This document shows positions 43,140 through 54,500 of a stretch of DNA of 64,000 nucleotides, piece after piece. The position numbers were made by a program, and so were the translations under genes. The notes below the pieces were generated by a model. That model did no database searches and was not told the origin of the DNA. It saw nothing but the letters and a program-made list of their open reading frames with translations. Origin of the DNA: Microcyclospora pomicola (lineage: Eukaryota > Ascomycota > Dothideomycetes > Capnodiales); contig NHNY01000001.1 of the NCBI GenBank assembly GCA_002786065.1, positions 1,612,001 through 1,676,000 on the forward strand, given 5' to 3'. How positions within the stretch are numbered: the stretch's first letter is position 1; each line of letters starts with the position of its first letter.

Positions 43140-44266
43140 GCGTGGATATCTACGAGAACGGCTTGCATTGTACGCGGCAATTCGACGGTACCGTGCCACC
43201 AGCTCTCATGTATCTCACAACATCCGGGCTCCAGCATCGCATCTCACGATGTCCCTCTGGACTGGTCTATCACGTCAACAAACGGCGAAAAGCCAGCATC
43301 GAAAGGCATAGCCTACTACCTCTTTACAAACCCAAAACCCGCACATCAAACAATACGGAATTTCCAGCTTAAACTCTGCATGCTTACCCAACTTACCATA
43401 AGCAACGCCACAAGTTGTCCGCGGATTCTACTCATTTTCATTAACTATGCATGGAGCTCGGGAGTTATAGGCGAGCATATCTTTTCTGGGAGGACCAGCG
43501 CATGGTGTTTCAGCGTCAGCGTCGAGCGAAGGAAGATTGGGAAAGGCAATGGACAGGACAGGAACAGAAGGAAGAGGCCGAACAGGCCAAGGAGCTGTGG
43601 AAGCGACGTCAGTCGTCAGTCAGCGCCACGAGTATAGACCAATGCTTCGTGTGACCTCTGCTGAGGCACGTAAAACGGAGGAGGCAGAACTGGCAGGTAT
43701 CCCTGGCTGCCTTGTCGGTGAAGCCGGTTACCTATATATATACTGAATCGATTAACAGTCGATCGACTTGTCAATGCGATGTCATCGCGGTACACAAACC
43801 CCTCCGAGCTGTATTTTTCCTCATTCCTCCCCCCTTCTTGTTCATGTCAAGAGCCACCGTCTCGGTCCTCAGATTACAAAAACGTACGTCAAGACCATCG
43901 TGTTTACCCCCAAGGTTGAGCACCATGCTGCAAATTGATTGCAGGCCTTTTTCTCGGGTCGCTTGCTACCCATCGGGGCACACATCGCCCACGCACATGG
44001 GCTGAGCGGCAGAGCTGGCTTGAAGACAGGACTGGACATAATAGGCATCAGGCAAACAGCAGTGGTTGGGAAGCTCAGTAGGGGAAGAAACCGTCAAAAA
44101 TAGGTTTTTAGCGGGAACAGGAAATCATTGCGGCCGATTCATCATTCATGCATTTCATTACTTATACCATGATCTTTCGAAACAAGAGCTCGAGCACTGG
44201 GAAGGATTAGAAGATCTACCCTTCATTCAACAAGGCCCCTCTCCTCACTCCAACGAGCTTGCTACA
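43140..44266. other. Convergent 3' spacer with a short coiled-coil-like frame
   Basis: 1.1 kb between the 3' ends of the membrane protein (+) and the UBX gene (-). A plus-strand frame at 43451-43654 (67 codons) is rich in Arg, Gln, Glu and Trp (RAKEDWERQW, EEAEQAKELW) and looks helix-forming. It may be a missed exon or chance. No other feature is seen. Confidence 0.35.
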
Positions 44267-45820
44267 TCACCGTTTCTTGCCGAAGCCCAGGAATTTCTTC
44301 ATTTTCGCCTCGACATCGGTCTTTGAGGCGCCGCCCTTCTGCTCTTTCGCCTTGCTCTGGTCCATGGCCGTCTTGTGCGCGGCCTCGCCTTGTGACTGTT
44401 GGCTGGCAAGCTCCACCTTCAGCTCGGTTGCTCGCGCGCGGAATTCCTCCTTCAAGCTCGGACCTTGACGGGCGGCGACGGAGGCATCGGGACTCCAGAC
44501 GAGCGTCACCATCTGTCGACCTCGAAAGCCGAAGTCTTTGACTAGCCGTTTGCTTGAGCTGTTGGGCAGGATCTGGTGGGGTTTGGCACCGGTGTAGCGG
44601 AGCTCAAAGGGCTCAGGTGCTGCTGCGAGAGTGTTCATGACCTTGTGGTAGAGGTCTGCGGCTGTTTCGGAGGCATAGATGGTGGTTTCGATGCTGCTCT
44701 GATCGGGATACCGGACACGTACGACGACATCCTGAACGAGTGCTAGCTTCTCTTGCTTGGTTTGCTCTTGCTCTTCAAGCTCCTTGTCTGATAATAGTCG
44801 AGTGTTTCTGCTGGATCTGTTGAGTGCTGCTTGATGTGCTTTGGCATGGTCGATGGACGGCTCGAAGACTGCTGGGTCGTCTGGCTGTAATGCGGCAGCA
44901 GGTGTGTTCGATGACGGCGGATGGTACACGACAATACCATCGTTGGTGACTGGAGGGCCAACTTCTGAAGTCTCGGAAGGTTGGGGTTCTGTGACTGAGG
45001 ACGACGCAATAACGTCATTCTCAAGTGAAGTGGCAGTTGGTCCATCTGCCATGTGTACATCCTCGCTAGGTTCAGGACCGATTCCACGCTCTCCAGCAAG
45101 TGCCGCGTTCTCTGCTGATGCATCGGGCTCACTTCTGAGCGACGCAATTGGATTGGCATGTGCCCCATCTCCTCCCTGAGATGCGCCGCTGCCGAGACCA
45201 GACGGTACGGTATCCAGAGATGTGAAGTATCGTGAGATATCGAGCATTGCTTCCTCCAGCGGCAACGCGCTCGTTTTGAAAGTCAACCTCAGCAATGCAT
45301 TACCCCCGTTCAACCCTAGTTGACCTAATGTTTTCTGCAGATCCGTAAAGGTCTCTAGGTTGCGGCCCATCAGGTGTATGCATGGTTGCTCATAGAGCAA
45401 CCTTCCAGCTCCACTGCCTGCAGACGGCGCTCCGCGTTGTGTGAGGTTCAACTTCTTCTCCGAGCCAGCCACTCCATCCTCGTATTTGCGTAGGACCAAC
45501 CACAAACTAGTCGAGCTTGCGAATTTATCTGACAACCTGCCACCACCTTCGCTCTCCGGCAATTGAAGCGCAACTGACACAACTGTAGGCGACCGACTGG
45601 CTTGCACAAGCTGCAGCTTTGCCCCAGCACTCAACCCAGAAAGACGAAAAGGTTGTGATAAGTCGAGCGGCTTGTTCAGCTGTGTCTTGAGGGTATACGA
45701 TTCTGGATTGATCCTCCTAGAAGTACATGCTTCCTCCAGTATCTCGCGTAACGGTTTGCTAGGAGTGATCTTGATCTGCGTTCTCTTGAAGGAGGAGTCG
45801 ACAACGAAAACGGTAGACAT
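44267..45820 (-). CDS. UBX4: UBX-domain protein, TUG/ASPL/Ubx4 type
   Basis: A cofactor of the AAA ATPase Cdc48/p97, which handles ubiquitinated substrates. One exon from MSTVFVVDS encodes 517 residues; an upstream in-frame ATG at 45841 would add seven. The N-terminus is the TUG ubiquitin-like domain (about 4-75, FKRTQIKITPSKPL and LKTQLNKPLDLSQPFR). A UBX domain lies toward the C-terminus (about 378-455), with VVVRVRYPDQSSIET and a FELRYTGAKP segment, then DFGFRGRQMVTLVW. The linker is acidic and Ser/Pro-rich. The end carries a basic and Ala/Lys-rich stretch (KKFLGFGKKR). The domain order is that of yeast Ubx4 and mammalian ASPL/TUG. The start is shared head to head with the thioredoxin-PITH gene. 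Confidence 0.92.
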   Translation of the reverse strand: MSTVFVVDSSFKRTQIKITPSKPLREILEEACTSRRINPESYTLKTQLNKPLDLSQPFRLSGLSAGAKLQLVQASRSPTVVSVALQLPESEGGGRLSDKFASSTSLWLVLRKYEDGVAGSEKKLNLTQRGAPSAGSGAGRLLYEQPCIHLMGRNLETFTDLQKTLGQLGLNGGNALLRLTFKTSALPLEEAMLDISRYFTSLDTVPSGLGSGASQGGDGAHANPIASLRSEPDASAENAALAGERGIGPEPSEDVHMADGPTATSLENDVIASSSVTEPQPSETSEVGPPVTNDGIVVYHPPSSNTPAAALQPDDPAVFEPSIDHAKAHQAALNRSSRNTRLLSDKELEEQEQTKQEKLALVQDVVVRVRYPDQSSIETTIYASETAADLYHKVMNTLAAAPEPFELRYTGAKPHQILPNSSSKRLVKDFGFRGRQMVTLVWSPDASVAARQGPSLKEEFRARATELKVELASQQSQGEAAHKTAMDQSKAKEQKGGASKTDVEAKMKKFLGFGKKR

Positions 45821-46441
45821 GCTGGAGGTAGACTCTCGCAACGATTGCAGTCTTGACCCTCACGGCGCAGTCCGTAGGCCAGGCTCTACTGCGTTACGGG
45901 ATCGACTTCGGGAGTCCGCTAATCTGCGTCGGCTTCGCAACAGTATGTAGCAATATCGTAACAAAGCTTTGGTGTTCTTGTAGATGAGAGGTGCGCAGAA
46001 GAAGTAAGAAAGAGCAACGACCACAATCCGCTCGCTACGGGTCAATCGTAGACCGTTGAGCTCTGACATAGGATAAAGGTCGACAATTCTCAACTCCGAT
46101 CAGACATGAATGACGAGGGAGAAAGAAGGTCCATATTGTATAAGACGTCTTCCATTACCTTCTGCGAGGCTGACTGTTAGACGCGGTGATGCTCATGCAG
46201 CCTGAGGCAGAAAGAACACCGCGGGCCCCACCAGCCCACCTTGGGATTAATCATCCATCATCACAAGCATCACCACCGCCACAACACACGCTTTGTTTCC
46301 ATGCTCTAGCGCTTCCAGTCCGGTTTAGAGATCACTCAATTGCAGAAAGAGAAGTACCATCTAGATCCAAGAGAGTCACGCCGCGACAGACCATCCACAA
46401 CGGCTACCTTCTTCACAAAGCTCCTCAGCGACGTCGACAAG
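45821..46441. promoter_or_regulatory. Bidirectional promoter, UBX4 / TXL1
   Basis: 621 bp between two divergent proteostasis genes. The UBX side holds a possible 69-codon ORF (45860-46069), listed separately. I see no clear TATA box. Confidence 0.4.
45860..46069 (-). CDS. Possible small membrane protein or uORF
   Basis: An open frame of 69 codons from MSELNGLRL on the same strand as UBX4, ending 39 bp before the UBX4 ATG; an in-frame ATG at 46093 would add eight residues. It holds one hydrophobic stretch (IVVVALSYFFCAPLIY, about residues 15-30) and a very basic tail (LLRSRRRLADSRSRSRN). If the UBX4 transcript starts upstream of it, it would act as a uORF; otherwise it could be an independent micro-gene or chance. 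No homolog comes to mind. Confidence 0.22.
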   Translation of the reverse strand: MSELNGLRLTRSERIVVVALSYFFCAPLIYKNTKALLRYCYILLRSRRRLADSRSRSRNAVEPGLRTAP

Positions 46442-47425
46442 ATGTCGAAGACAGTACAGATCACGTCCGCCCAGCACTTCACCCAAGTGCTTAACGGTTC
46501 ACGCATCGTCGTAACCGACTTCTACGCAGATTGGTGTGGGCCATGTAAAGCAATTGCGCCGGTCTACGAGCAGCTGAGCCAGCAACTCAGCAGACCTGGC
46601 GCCATCACATTCGTCAAGGTCAATACCGATGCCCATAAGGATATAACCTCAACCTACAACATCACAGCCATGCCTACCTTTATGATCTTCAAATCCGGCC
46701 GTGAGACCAAGCGGATACGAGGCGCGGATCCGAAGGCGCTTAACGAGGCTGTCAAGCAGCTCGCGGAAGAAGCAGGAAAGGCAGATACTGAGGGTGCTGG
46801 TAGTGGAGCTGGCTCAAGCGGGAGCAATTGGTTGGGAGCAGGCACTCCACGGAATTACTCGGACGTCACGGAGTCGATTGATTTGCTGGGTTTGGACTTC
46901 CTTAACCTTGACAGCGAGACCGGGGACAAGAGGACCATCTTTCGGGCAAGCAAGCCAAGCTCCTTAGCATCTAAAGGCAAGGCAACCGAGGGGAAGAAGG
47001 ACTGGATAGAAAGCGACACGGACGAGCAGTTGATGCTGTACATCCCATTCCAGGCAACGTTGAAGCTACACTCGCTACACATCACATCTTTCACGCCGAC
47101 AGGGGAGGATGAGGAGGAGTGTGCTCGACCAAAGACATTGAAGTTCTTCACGAACCGATCACATGTGGTGGGATTTGACGAGGCCGACGATGTTCCCTGT
47201 GTACAAGAAGTCGAGATCAAAGATAGTGATTGGGACGCCACGACCAGCACAGCGAAGGTCGAGCTACGCTTCGTCAAGTTCCAAAACATCAGCTCGCTAG
47301 TGATATTCATGGTAGATGGCGAAGGGGAGAGCGAGAAGACAAGAATAGACCGACTTCGATTGTTTGGCGAGACGGGCGAGAAGAAGGCCATGGGCAAGCT
47401 GGAAAAGGTTGGTGAGGATCAATGA
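46442..47425 (+). CDS. TXL1: Thioredoxin-PITH protein (Txl1/TXNL1)
   Basis: A proteasome-associated thioredoxin that binds the 19S lid. One exon from MSKTVQITS encodes 327 residues; the frame is open further upstream to an ATG at 46340, but the family start is here. The thioredoxin domain (1-105) has the active site FYADWCGPCK (C32, C35) and the cis-proline loop TAMPTFMIF. A Gly/Ser linker (about 118-135) leads to the PITH domain (about 140-315), seen in LLGLDFLNLDS, QLMLYIPFQATLKLHSL and the closing IDRLRLFGETGEKK. The order matches human TXNL1 and fission yeast Txl1, which reduce disulfides near the proteasome. Cytosolic and nuclear. Confidence 0.95.
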   Translation: MSKTVQITSAQHFTQVLNGSRIVVTDFYADWCGPCKAIAPVYEQLSQQLSRPGAITFVKVNTDAHKDITSTYNITAMPTFMIFKSGRETKRIRGADPKALNEAVKQLAEEAGKADTEGAGSGAGSSGSNWLGAGTPRNYSDVTESIDLLGLDFLNLDSETGDKRTIFRASKPSSLASKGKATEGKKDWIESDTDEQLMLYIPFQATLKLHSLHITSFTPTGEDEEECARPKTLKFFTNRSHVVGFDEADDVPCVQEVEIKDSDWDATTSTAKVELRFVKFQNISSLVIFMVDGEGESEKTRIDRLRLFGETGEKKAMGKLEKVGEDQ

Positions 47426-48639
47426 GAGTGAAGTGCATGTCAGAACAACGACAAGGTGAGCCTGTAGGAGGTTTAACGAAGATCAGTATGGCAAGTATGC
47501 TCAAGAGACAACGTTGATGCCAGCATTGATAGCGTGGCCTGAAGAGCTCTCATGGACAGTGTAAGACATGCTTCGCGAAACATTGCCTTCACAAAGCCGC
47601 ATACCAAGTCTCAGTCGCAGAGATAGGTAAGTTTTCATACACGTAGTTCAGCATATGATCCCCCACCCTGCCGCTCACCCAGGATCTTTGATCAATCCCT
47701 CCTCCTTTCCCCAGGCCAGCCCAGAACGTAGTGACAGATCACGACAAGTCATGCTGCCAACCTCGCCCACGACCCGCCAGCGAGACCCATTGTCCCTCAA
47801 CTCTTGGTCCCGATACATGAAACACCGAGCCAGCTCACGACCCCATCTGTCCGCTCAAGCAGGCAAGTCAACGCGTCACAGCCTAACGGCCCATGTCTCA
47901 GACCCTGCGCTGTATATACCTGTAGGCTGTGGATGTGTAAGGTATTTATGGCGTTTGGCATGCTTCCGAGCCTCCGAAACTCACGCGAATACGGTGAGGT
48001 ATATATACATACTTCTATATGCATATATACATCGCTATACATGCAGCTCGCATGGATATAGGCGCATTGACGCTGAATCCTCCAGTTTTCGGCCCGGGTA
48101 GAATACCTGAATCGAGGATCTCGGGATCGCGGGATATTTACCTTACTTGCTGTTATGGTTGGTGTACGTCCTGGAGGTTGTATTGCTGTAAGGTATGGAT
48201 ACCATACTCCAGCGCGGCTATATATCTTCAGTTTGTCTCCAGATCCTGCTTCTGAGGTATTTTCCAGGGTCTCACCTCAGCTACCCAGGGTATCTATTCA
48301 AGTCTGCATTGACCAGACATGAAGTCCAGTGAACATAGCGTCTCGACCGCCCGCCGACGACATCATCGTCCGCGCCCCGAGACATGTGATGAGGTAGGTA
48401 GGCAGGCATCCATACAAGACCTGGTATACATGCCATTCCACAAGAAGCTACATTAGCCCTCCTCACGAAAGATACAGCCTGTGGAGACACAGAGCCACAT
48501 CCATCACCGACGCGTCTCTCTGCCCTCTAACCAGCGCCATGGCCTCTTATAGTGAGCGTGGTATGCATGCCTTGGTATACCTGTACGCATTGTCCCTCTG
48601 CCCACTATGCCACTATGCATGGATGTCGTGGTGATATAG

Positions 48640-48681
48640 CCGCCGCTGCCGCTGCGGTCGCCGCCACCGCCACCGCGGCGG
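48640..48681. repeat. GC-rich CCG/CTG/CCA trinucleotide tract
   Basis: A run of imperfect CCG, CTG and CCA triplets with self-complementary ends (CCGCCGC...GCGGCGG), able to fold into a hairpin. It sits in non-coding DNA between convergent genes. Confidence 0.6.
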
Positions 48682-49094
48682 ATAGCAGGCTGCGGCGCGA
48701 TCGAGTTCTGCACTGTGAGGTGGGTAAGGGAATCTACGTGTCTTAAGGAGGAGGGTGGTGGTCGATGCGTCTGGCTGCGGATGGGAGGGAGATGCGTCAT
48801 TTGACGCAGAGCGGCCGGATGCGCTGGTGAGAAGGGCCGAGATGAGACAGAGTGGCAGATACGCGAGGGGACCTACTTCTCCCCGGGGTGAGGTGGAGGT
48901 TGTGGTGTGATGCGGTGATATAGGCCCGACATGAGGATTGGAAGGTGATGTAGGTGGTTGTGTGTCTTAGATATGTTGAGAGGGAAGGAAGAGGATTACC
49001 GGATGATGAGATCAGATCGGAAGGAAATGTGATGCGATGGGCAGACGAGGGTGAGATGTGGAAAGTGATCGTGTATGATAAGATAATGATACAG

Positions 49095-49166
49095 GCAAGC
49101 AAGACGAGCAAGCAAGCAGGTAGTAGTAAGCTGCATTTGACAGAGCAAAGCAAGCAAGGCAAGCAA
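49095..49166. repeat. AAGC-type degenerate tandem repeat
   Basis: Repeated GCAAGCAAG-like units, imperfect and interrupted, on the plus strand in the 3' region of the C2H2 regulator. Probably a simple-sequence tract; no function is evident. Confidence 0.6.
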
Positions 49167-49695
49167 AAAGTAACACCATCAGCATCAGGACAGCCTCAAA
49201 GAATGCAAGGTGGAACTGAAATCCGACCTTGATGAATCCCCTGGTCCCAAGTTCTTTTCATTCCTCTCTCGTCTTCGTCTCATAGTATCTTTACACGACT
49301 CGGCGTCCGCAATCAACAACAAAAGCCACAAACACAAGCTGCTAAAACGAAAGTTATATATAGTGGTACAATGTAGAACTAAAAAGAACTTGTAGACATT
49401 GAAGAAGTAAAAGAAAGATGGGGATCAAGAAAGGATCATGGTGTCGTCGATGATCTCCTTTTGGCTCGTGACACCTGTGCGCATGTGTGCGTAAGTGAAA
49501 AGGTTCGCTGGCGATGTTGCCATGGCTTCAGCTCCAACCCCCACATTCCCCTGGCGGGGTTCTGTGAAAAAGAATTCCGATCTATGGTTCCCTGACATGA
49601 CGGGGCGTAAGCTTCGTGGTAAAGTGTGTTCTCGTTGTACCCTTCTGGAAAGGGACGCATGTGAGTGTGATTGAATTGCCTGCGGAATACACAGT

Positions 49696-51531
49696 CTACT
49701 CGTCACGCTTTCGCTTCTTAGGCGTCTTATTGTCGGAGCCAGGGCTGGAGTCGGAATCGGAGTACCCACTGGAACTGGAGCTGCTGCCGGCAGCCTGGGC
49801 AGTCACGTCGAACAGCATGGCGCCGAGTTGACCAGCATCAGGGCTGACACGCTGTGATCCCGACATGTGAGACTGGAAGGAGTCTTGCGACTTGGGTCTG
49901 ATAAGGCTGCCGGAGTCGCCACCGTTGACGGACTCGATGGGCTGCTGCATGCCATCAACCATGGGTTGAGTGAGCACACCCATGATCATGGTGCCGGAAC
50001 CGTGAGTCCGCTGGTGCTGGCTGAGGTTGTCGGAGCGAGAGAACTTCTTGCCACAGTCGGTGCACTCGAAAGGCTTGTCGTGGGTGTGGAGGGACCTGTA
50101 GTGGCGCTTGAGGTGCTCTTGACGGCGGAATCGGCGACTGCAAAGAGTGCAGACAAAGGTCTTTGAGGGGTCATCAGTCAGGGATTGCTTGCGACCACGT
50201 CGGGAGACGCCACCACTCTGGGTGGGAGTAGCAGCGGCAGATTCGGAGGGCTCCGAGGTGGTACTTGAGGCTGCGGCGGACGAGGTGTCGTTGGAGCTGT
50301 GGTGCTCGGCGGCATGGCTAGTGATGATGACATCGTCGCTCAGCCTCTTGGCCTGCTTTCGCTTGGGCTTGGTGGCGGGCATGGACGAGTGCTCAGGGGT
50401 AGAGTAGTCGGAGCTGCAAGGCGAAAAGCTTCCAGCAGTCGCAAATTCGTCCTCGTCACTGTAGCTTTCTTCACTGAAGAAGCCGTCGTCCTCCACGATG
50501 CCGGGTAGAATGTCGAGGCGTTGACGCTTGTTGCCGTTGAAGTGAATGGATTCAGAGCCCGCATACGTGACCATTCCAGAGAAGTCGTCCTCCACGTCAA
50601 GCTCGAAGATGGGCTCGAAGGTAGGCAGGCCACCGTAGTTGATGAGCTCTTGCGACGTGGCGATGGTGACGTGCTCAAAAGCTTGTGGGCGGTGCTGTTG
50701 TGGTAGTTGTTGAGCAGGAAGTGTCCCCTGAAAGATCGTCTTGTGCTCGTCCTGGGTGGATGCGAGGGTTGGCAACGGGATTGCGGAAAGTTCCGCCGGG
50801 GCCGCGGAGCCGATGCTCAGCTTCCGTGGGTCGCAGACATCTTCTTCGGTCGCACAGATACGAGGTACCGGCGATTGAGCAGGCGATAGTGGGGAGCAGA
50901 AGCCATCCACACCCTTCAAGTTGGTGGGGTGCAAAAAGACAGGCGTCATGGGTGGGGAGCCGGGACGTGTCCAATCACCACCAGCCAAAACCTCTGAGAA
51001 TACTTCTTCTTCACAACCCTCTTTGACAAAGGCATGCATGGGAGCGGCACCAAAGAAAGTCTGACCGTTCACAGGAGTGGGCAGGATGTCTTGTGATGAC
51101 AACGGGCTGTCGACCGAGCTGAACGAACCGGATGCAGAGAGGGTGGGAGTCGCGGGGTAGTGACCGTGACACGCGCTGGTGTCCAGAGGCATCAAGCAAC
51201 GCTGATCTTGCTGGACCAGAATGGTTGGCTTGTAGTTGTGTTGTCTTGGAGATGCAACTGGTGTGAGCATGGCCTGCGAGATGTAGGCATGTGCGGGCTG
51301 TAGCTGCAACTGGGGAGGGCCAGAGTGGTACGGTTGTTGGTACAGTGGTTGCTGGCATGCAATCATGTGCTCCGGGCTGGAGGGCAGAATGGCCATGGGC
51401 ATTTGATTGGCAGGGTGGGGATGCTGCGTGAAACGAGCTTGTTGGCGTTGGTGCTCGGATTCCGGGCTTGCTTGTGGGTTGTAGTAGAAGAAGGGCGCCT
51501 GGGGCATTTGAGAATGCATTGCGTATGCCAT
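49696..51531 (-). CDS. msnA: C2H2 stress regulator of the Msn2/MsnA/Seb1 type
   Basis: A general stress transcription factor that binds STRE (AGGGG) elements. From the chosen ATG ([11 protein letters not shown]) it has 611 residues. [11 protein letters not shown] near the N-terminus is the hallmark start of filamentous-fungal Msn2 homologs, so I prefer this ATG; the frame stays open to an ATG at 51828 (99 more codons), which looks like leader. Two adjacent C2H2 fingers lie at about 456-508 ([19 protein letters not shown], then [19 protein letters not shown]), the exact Msn2-type pair with the R/E/R and R/D/N contact residues. Acidic activation-type stretches precede them. The end [10 protein letters not shown] is a likely nuclear localisation signal. 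In relatives, nuclear entry is controlled by PKA and stress kinases. Confidence 0.93.
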   Translation of the reverse strand: MAYAMHSQMPQAPFFYYNPQASPESEHQRQQARFTQHPHPANQMPMAILPSSPEHMIACQQPLYQQPYHSGPPQLQLQPAHAYISQAMLTPVASPRQHNYKPTILVQQDQRCLMPLDTSACHGHYPATPTLSASGSFSSVDSPLSSQDILPTPVNGQTFFGAAPMHAFVKEGCEEEVFSEVLAGGDWTRPGSPPMTPVFLHPTNLKGVDGFCSPLSPAQSPVPRICATEEDVCDPRKLSIGSAAPAELSAIPLPTLASTQDEHKTIFQGTLPAQQLPQQHRPQAFEHVTIATSQELINYGGLPTFEPIFELDVEDDFSGMVTYAGSESIHFNGNKRQRLDILPGIVEDDGFFSEESYSDEDEFATAGSFSPCSSDYSTPEHSSMPATKPKRKQAKRLSDDVIITSHAAEHHSSNDTSSAAASSTTSEPSESAAATPTQSGGVSRRGRKQSLTDDPSKTFVCTLCSRRFRRQEHLKRHYRSLHTHDKPFECTDCGKKFSRSDNLSQHQRTHGSGTMIMGVLTQPMVDGMQQPIESVNGGDSGSLIRPKSQDSFQSHMSGSQRVSPDAGQLGAMLFDVTAQAAGSSSSSSGYSDSDSSPGSDNKTPKKRKRDE

Positions 51532-54500
51532 TTCAAGATCTGCTGCTGCATGGGGCGTCAATACGAGTCCAGACAGGTGCATATCGAATGTGCAACCATC
51601 ACTAACCACAGTCGGTGCTTTGCAGACAAGATCGTTCGTTCGGTGGTTAGTGTTTTTGGTTTCGATCGATTCGTGGTTGGCACTCGGGGTGCTGATTAGA
51701 TTGGTAGAGTAGATGTCGGTGATATACAGAGAGATATGAGACGGTTCCAGTGGATGGTCGTTTGGGGTCGAAGGAATGGCTGACGACAGAGATGGAGGCT
51801 CTAGACGTCTACTGCTTGTACAAGACAAAGATGCAGCGGCAAGGAAAGCATATAACCAGTAGGCGAGTTGAAAAGGAATGACGAGGTACTGTTAACGATC
51901 GAGCAACAAAGCACAGATCAGAGATGTACCAAAGGGAACAAGAAAACGACGAGACGAGAGATGACGATGGAAGAGACGTAGGGACAGATTGGATAGTAGT
52001 TAAACCCTGGCGTCGCGGACAAGACAGTGGAGGGCGAACGGGCAGATCGAGAATGGATCAGCAGGCGAGATCCAGAGTCGGCATAGCCAGGTACAATGGC
52101 TTTAGTGTGCGCGCGATGCCATTTGGCTTCATGGGGGACTGTCGGGCCAAGATGCACAGACACTCGAGCTAACGCAGGACCCGACCGTCCACACGACCTC
52201 TGATCCGCTGCAGGTACGAAGAATAGCTCCCTCACCCCGGTGCCGCGGCGTCGCCCACCGGCCTGGACAGTCGCCAGTAGTCTGTTGGGCATGACCGGGG
52301 CCGTGATAGGCTGCGTGGGGCCACCTCTCGTTCCCCCCGGCCCACTCGTCCGCTTGGTCTGTTATGTGCCTTTATGCATGCCGTCTGCAGATATGCGACG
52401 CGCATGGGAGTTATCATAGCGACGCCGCCGTGGTCATGCTTATGCAGCCGGTGGTGAAGACGACGCATAGCGTTTTCCACTCGCCGTGATATGGCTGGCT
52501 GAGGGGCCGCTTCTGCGTGAGTCGTCGAGCTGATCCCGACGACAAGGTCCGATCTGGCAGTGGGATCGTCCAGCGCCGGGCAGCGTTACTGGCAATGATG
52601 ACACGAAGCGGCATCGCACCTCGTCCATTCGAGTCCGGTGGGTAGCCGAATCAGCGTCGACAGCATGCGCTGCCCAGCGTGATTTGACCCACGCACGCCG
52701 ACGGTGGCACGATTTGTTTTTCTTTGCTTTCCTTTTCCTTTCTATTTCAGGCCACCCACCCGCGTGAACTCACTCTGCGGTATGGATACATGTGTAGACG
52801 CTGATGTGCGCTGCTCACGACGTGTGATGACGAGGTGCGATTCGGCCGACGAGCACATCGCCCGCGACCAGTCAGCTGGTCGTGTCGATCGCCGCGCCCG
52901 CGAATGGCATGCGTATGGTCGCCACTCAACCGCTGCGACTCTGGCCATCACGTCCACATCGGCAGAGCCAGCTTGCATTCGTCGGTGATGCAAGTGATAT
53001 GTGTCGAGTTACTCCAGTAGCGCTCGCGGCTTGGGTCAAGTGATATCAGAAATGGTACCGATACATTATACATGTCGGCCTGGTTGGGTGGTGCGCGTGC
53101 GAAATGGCAAATGCAGGTGTTGCTGCCGCCGAACAGAGCGGGCAGGTGTGCCACACCACTTTCGCCCGAGTTGTGCTCATCACATTCGCACCAGACCAAT
53201 GCAGTCGGCCAGCATGCTACTGCTGTCCTGTACAGTAGTAGTCTACGTTTGACTCTACATCCTATGCTGTACCTATCACGCGTCAACTACTGCTGAGTCT
53301 TCCAGCTTCGTCACATTCACAGCACAAGGCTGCACCGACGCAGCCGCCAGGGTCTACTATGCAGACTGCAGCGATCTAGGCGACAGACGTGTCTTGAAGG
53401 GTCTGAATCGCCGTTTCACCAGTGTCCGGAGCTGTCAATCAACGGCCTTTGCTATAGCTGAGGTCGAGACTGAGACAGTGTTCGGTACACTACTACATTC
53501 CGATGCAATACAGACAATGGTCTTGTGTCGTATCTGCAAAACCTACTCCACTTGGGCCGGTTTCACCTTGAGCGTCTGGTGTCTTCTGGAAGGACAGCCA
53601 CATCGCCCAGCGAAAAGCCTGCGCGCGGGGGTGGAGGCGTCGGTGATGCTTCTTAATCCACGACATACATTAAAACACTGCACGAGGTGGCCGAAATTAT
53701 GATAATCGATCGCCCATCCCACCAATACATCCACGCACATATCTATATATATCGGAAAATAGATTGGAATGTATGCATATGAGTGCTGGAGTCGGTCATC
53801 TAATCTCGCTCGCTCAATCTCTTGCTGCATGCAGGCCGTCCACGAGCACACCGACCCCAACCTCGGCCCTGGCCCAAAGTCAAGCCAGGTCAGCGTGGTG
53901 GCAATAAATAGACACACAGCGATTTGGAAATGAAAAGCTGCATAAGTCTCCCGCCACGACCCTGCACTACTGTTCGGTACCTGTCGCACTTGTCCGCCTG
54001 TTCTCTGCCCTACGCCGCAGGACTGACATCTGCCACCGGAGCAGCGACACAAATCTTTTTTCCCTTGCCGTGCATATTCCATCCGGCTCATGCAGCATGA
54101 TGTCGCCGCGTGTGACTGACCCGACGTCAAGCATAGTCGTGCAGCTGGTTCCCCTCCCGCTACTGCAGGAACAACACGATCCAGCCTGGACGTCGTCGTT
54201 TCATGTCGGTTGAGCTGCAGCGTTCTAAAACAGATATCCACTGCATGGTTGCTCCCCTCTTCACTGCATCTTCTCGTACCTGCGTCTGTCTAGCTTCTCC
54301 CCGGCTGTGGTGCTCTCTGTCTGTCCGTCTGTCATCGCTGCTGCTGTGCTTCCATGGCCCGTGTCGGCGGTAGCTGACACGGGATCTCTTCTTCTTGCTT
54401 CTCGGGTCCCATCGGCCTGCTGTCCGACGAGGATGTCGCACGCCAGACCCTGGTCCCTGGCCCAGTCAGCTATCGTGCATAGTTCAATGGCCCGGTTGAC

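Larger units (their letters stand above)
47426..49695. other. Convergent 3' spacer, 2.3 kb, with simple repeats
   Basis: This separates TXL1 (+) from the 3' end of the C2H2 regulator (-). It holds AT-rich TATATAC strings at about 47996-48035, a GC-rich CCG/CCA run able to form hairpins (48640-48681), and AAGC-type repeats (about 49095-49166). Open frames up to about 148 codons (47655-48101) lack domains. The right end (about 49200-49695) probably contains the regulator's long 3' UTR. Confidence 0.4.

Noticed and set aside
53543-54241. 232-codon minus-strand open frame in the gene-poor block
   Set aside because: Cys/Arg/Ser-rich, no domain, signal or splice support; looks like a chance frame.
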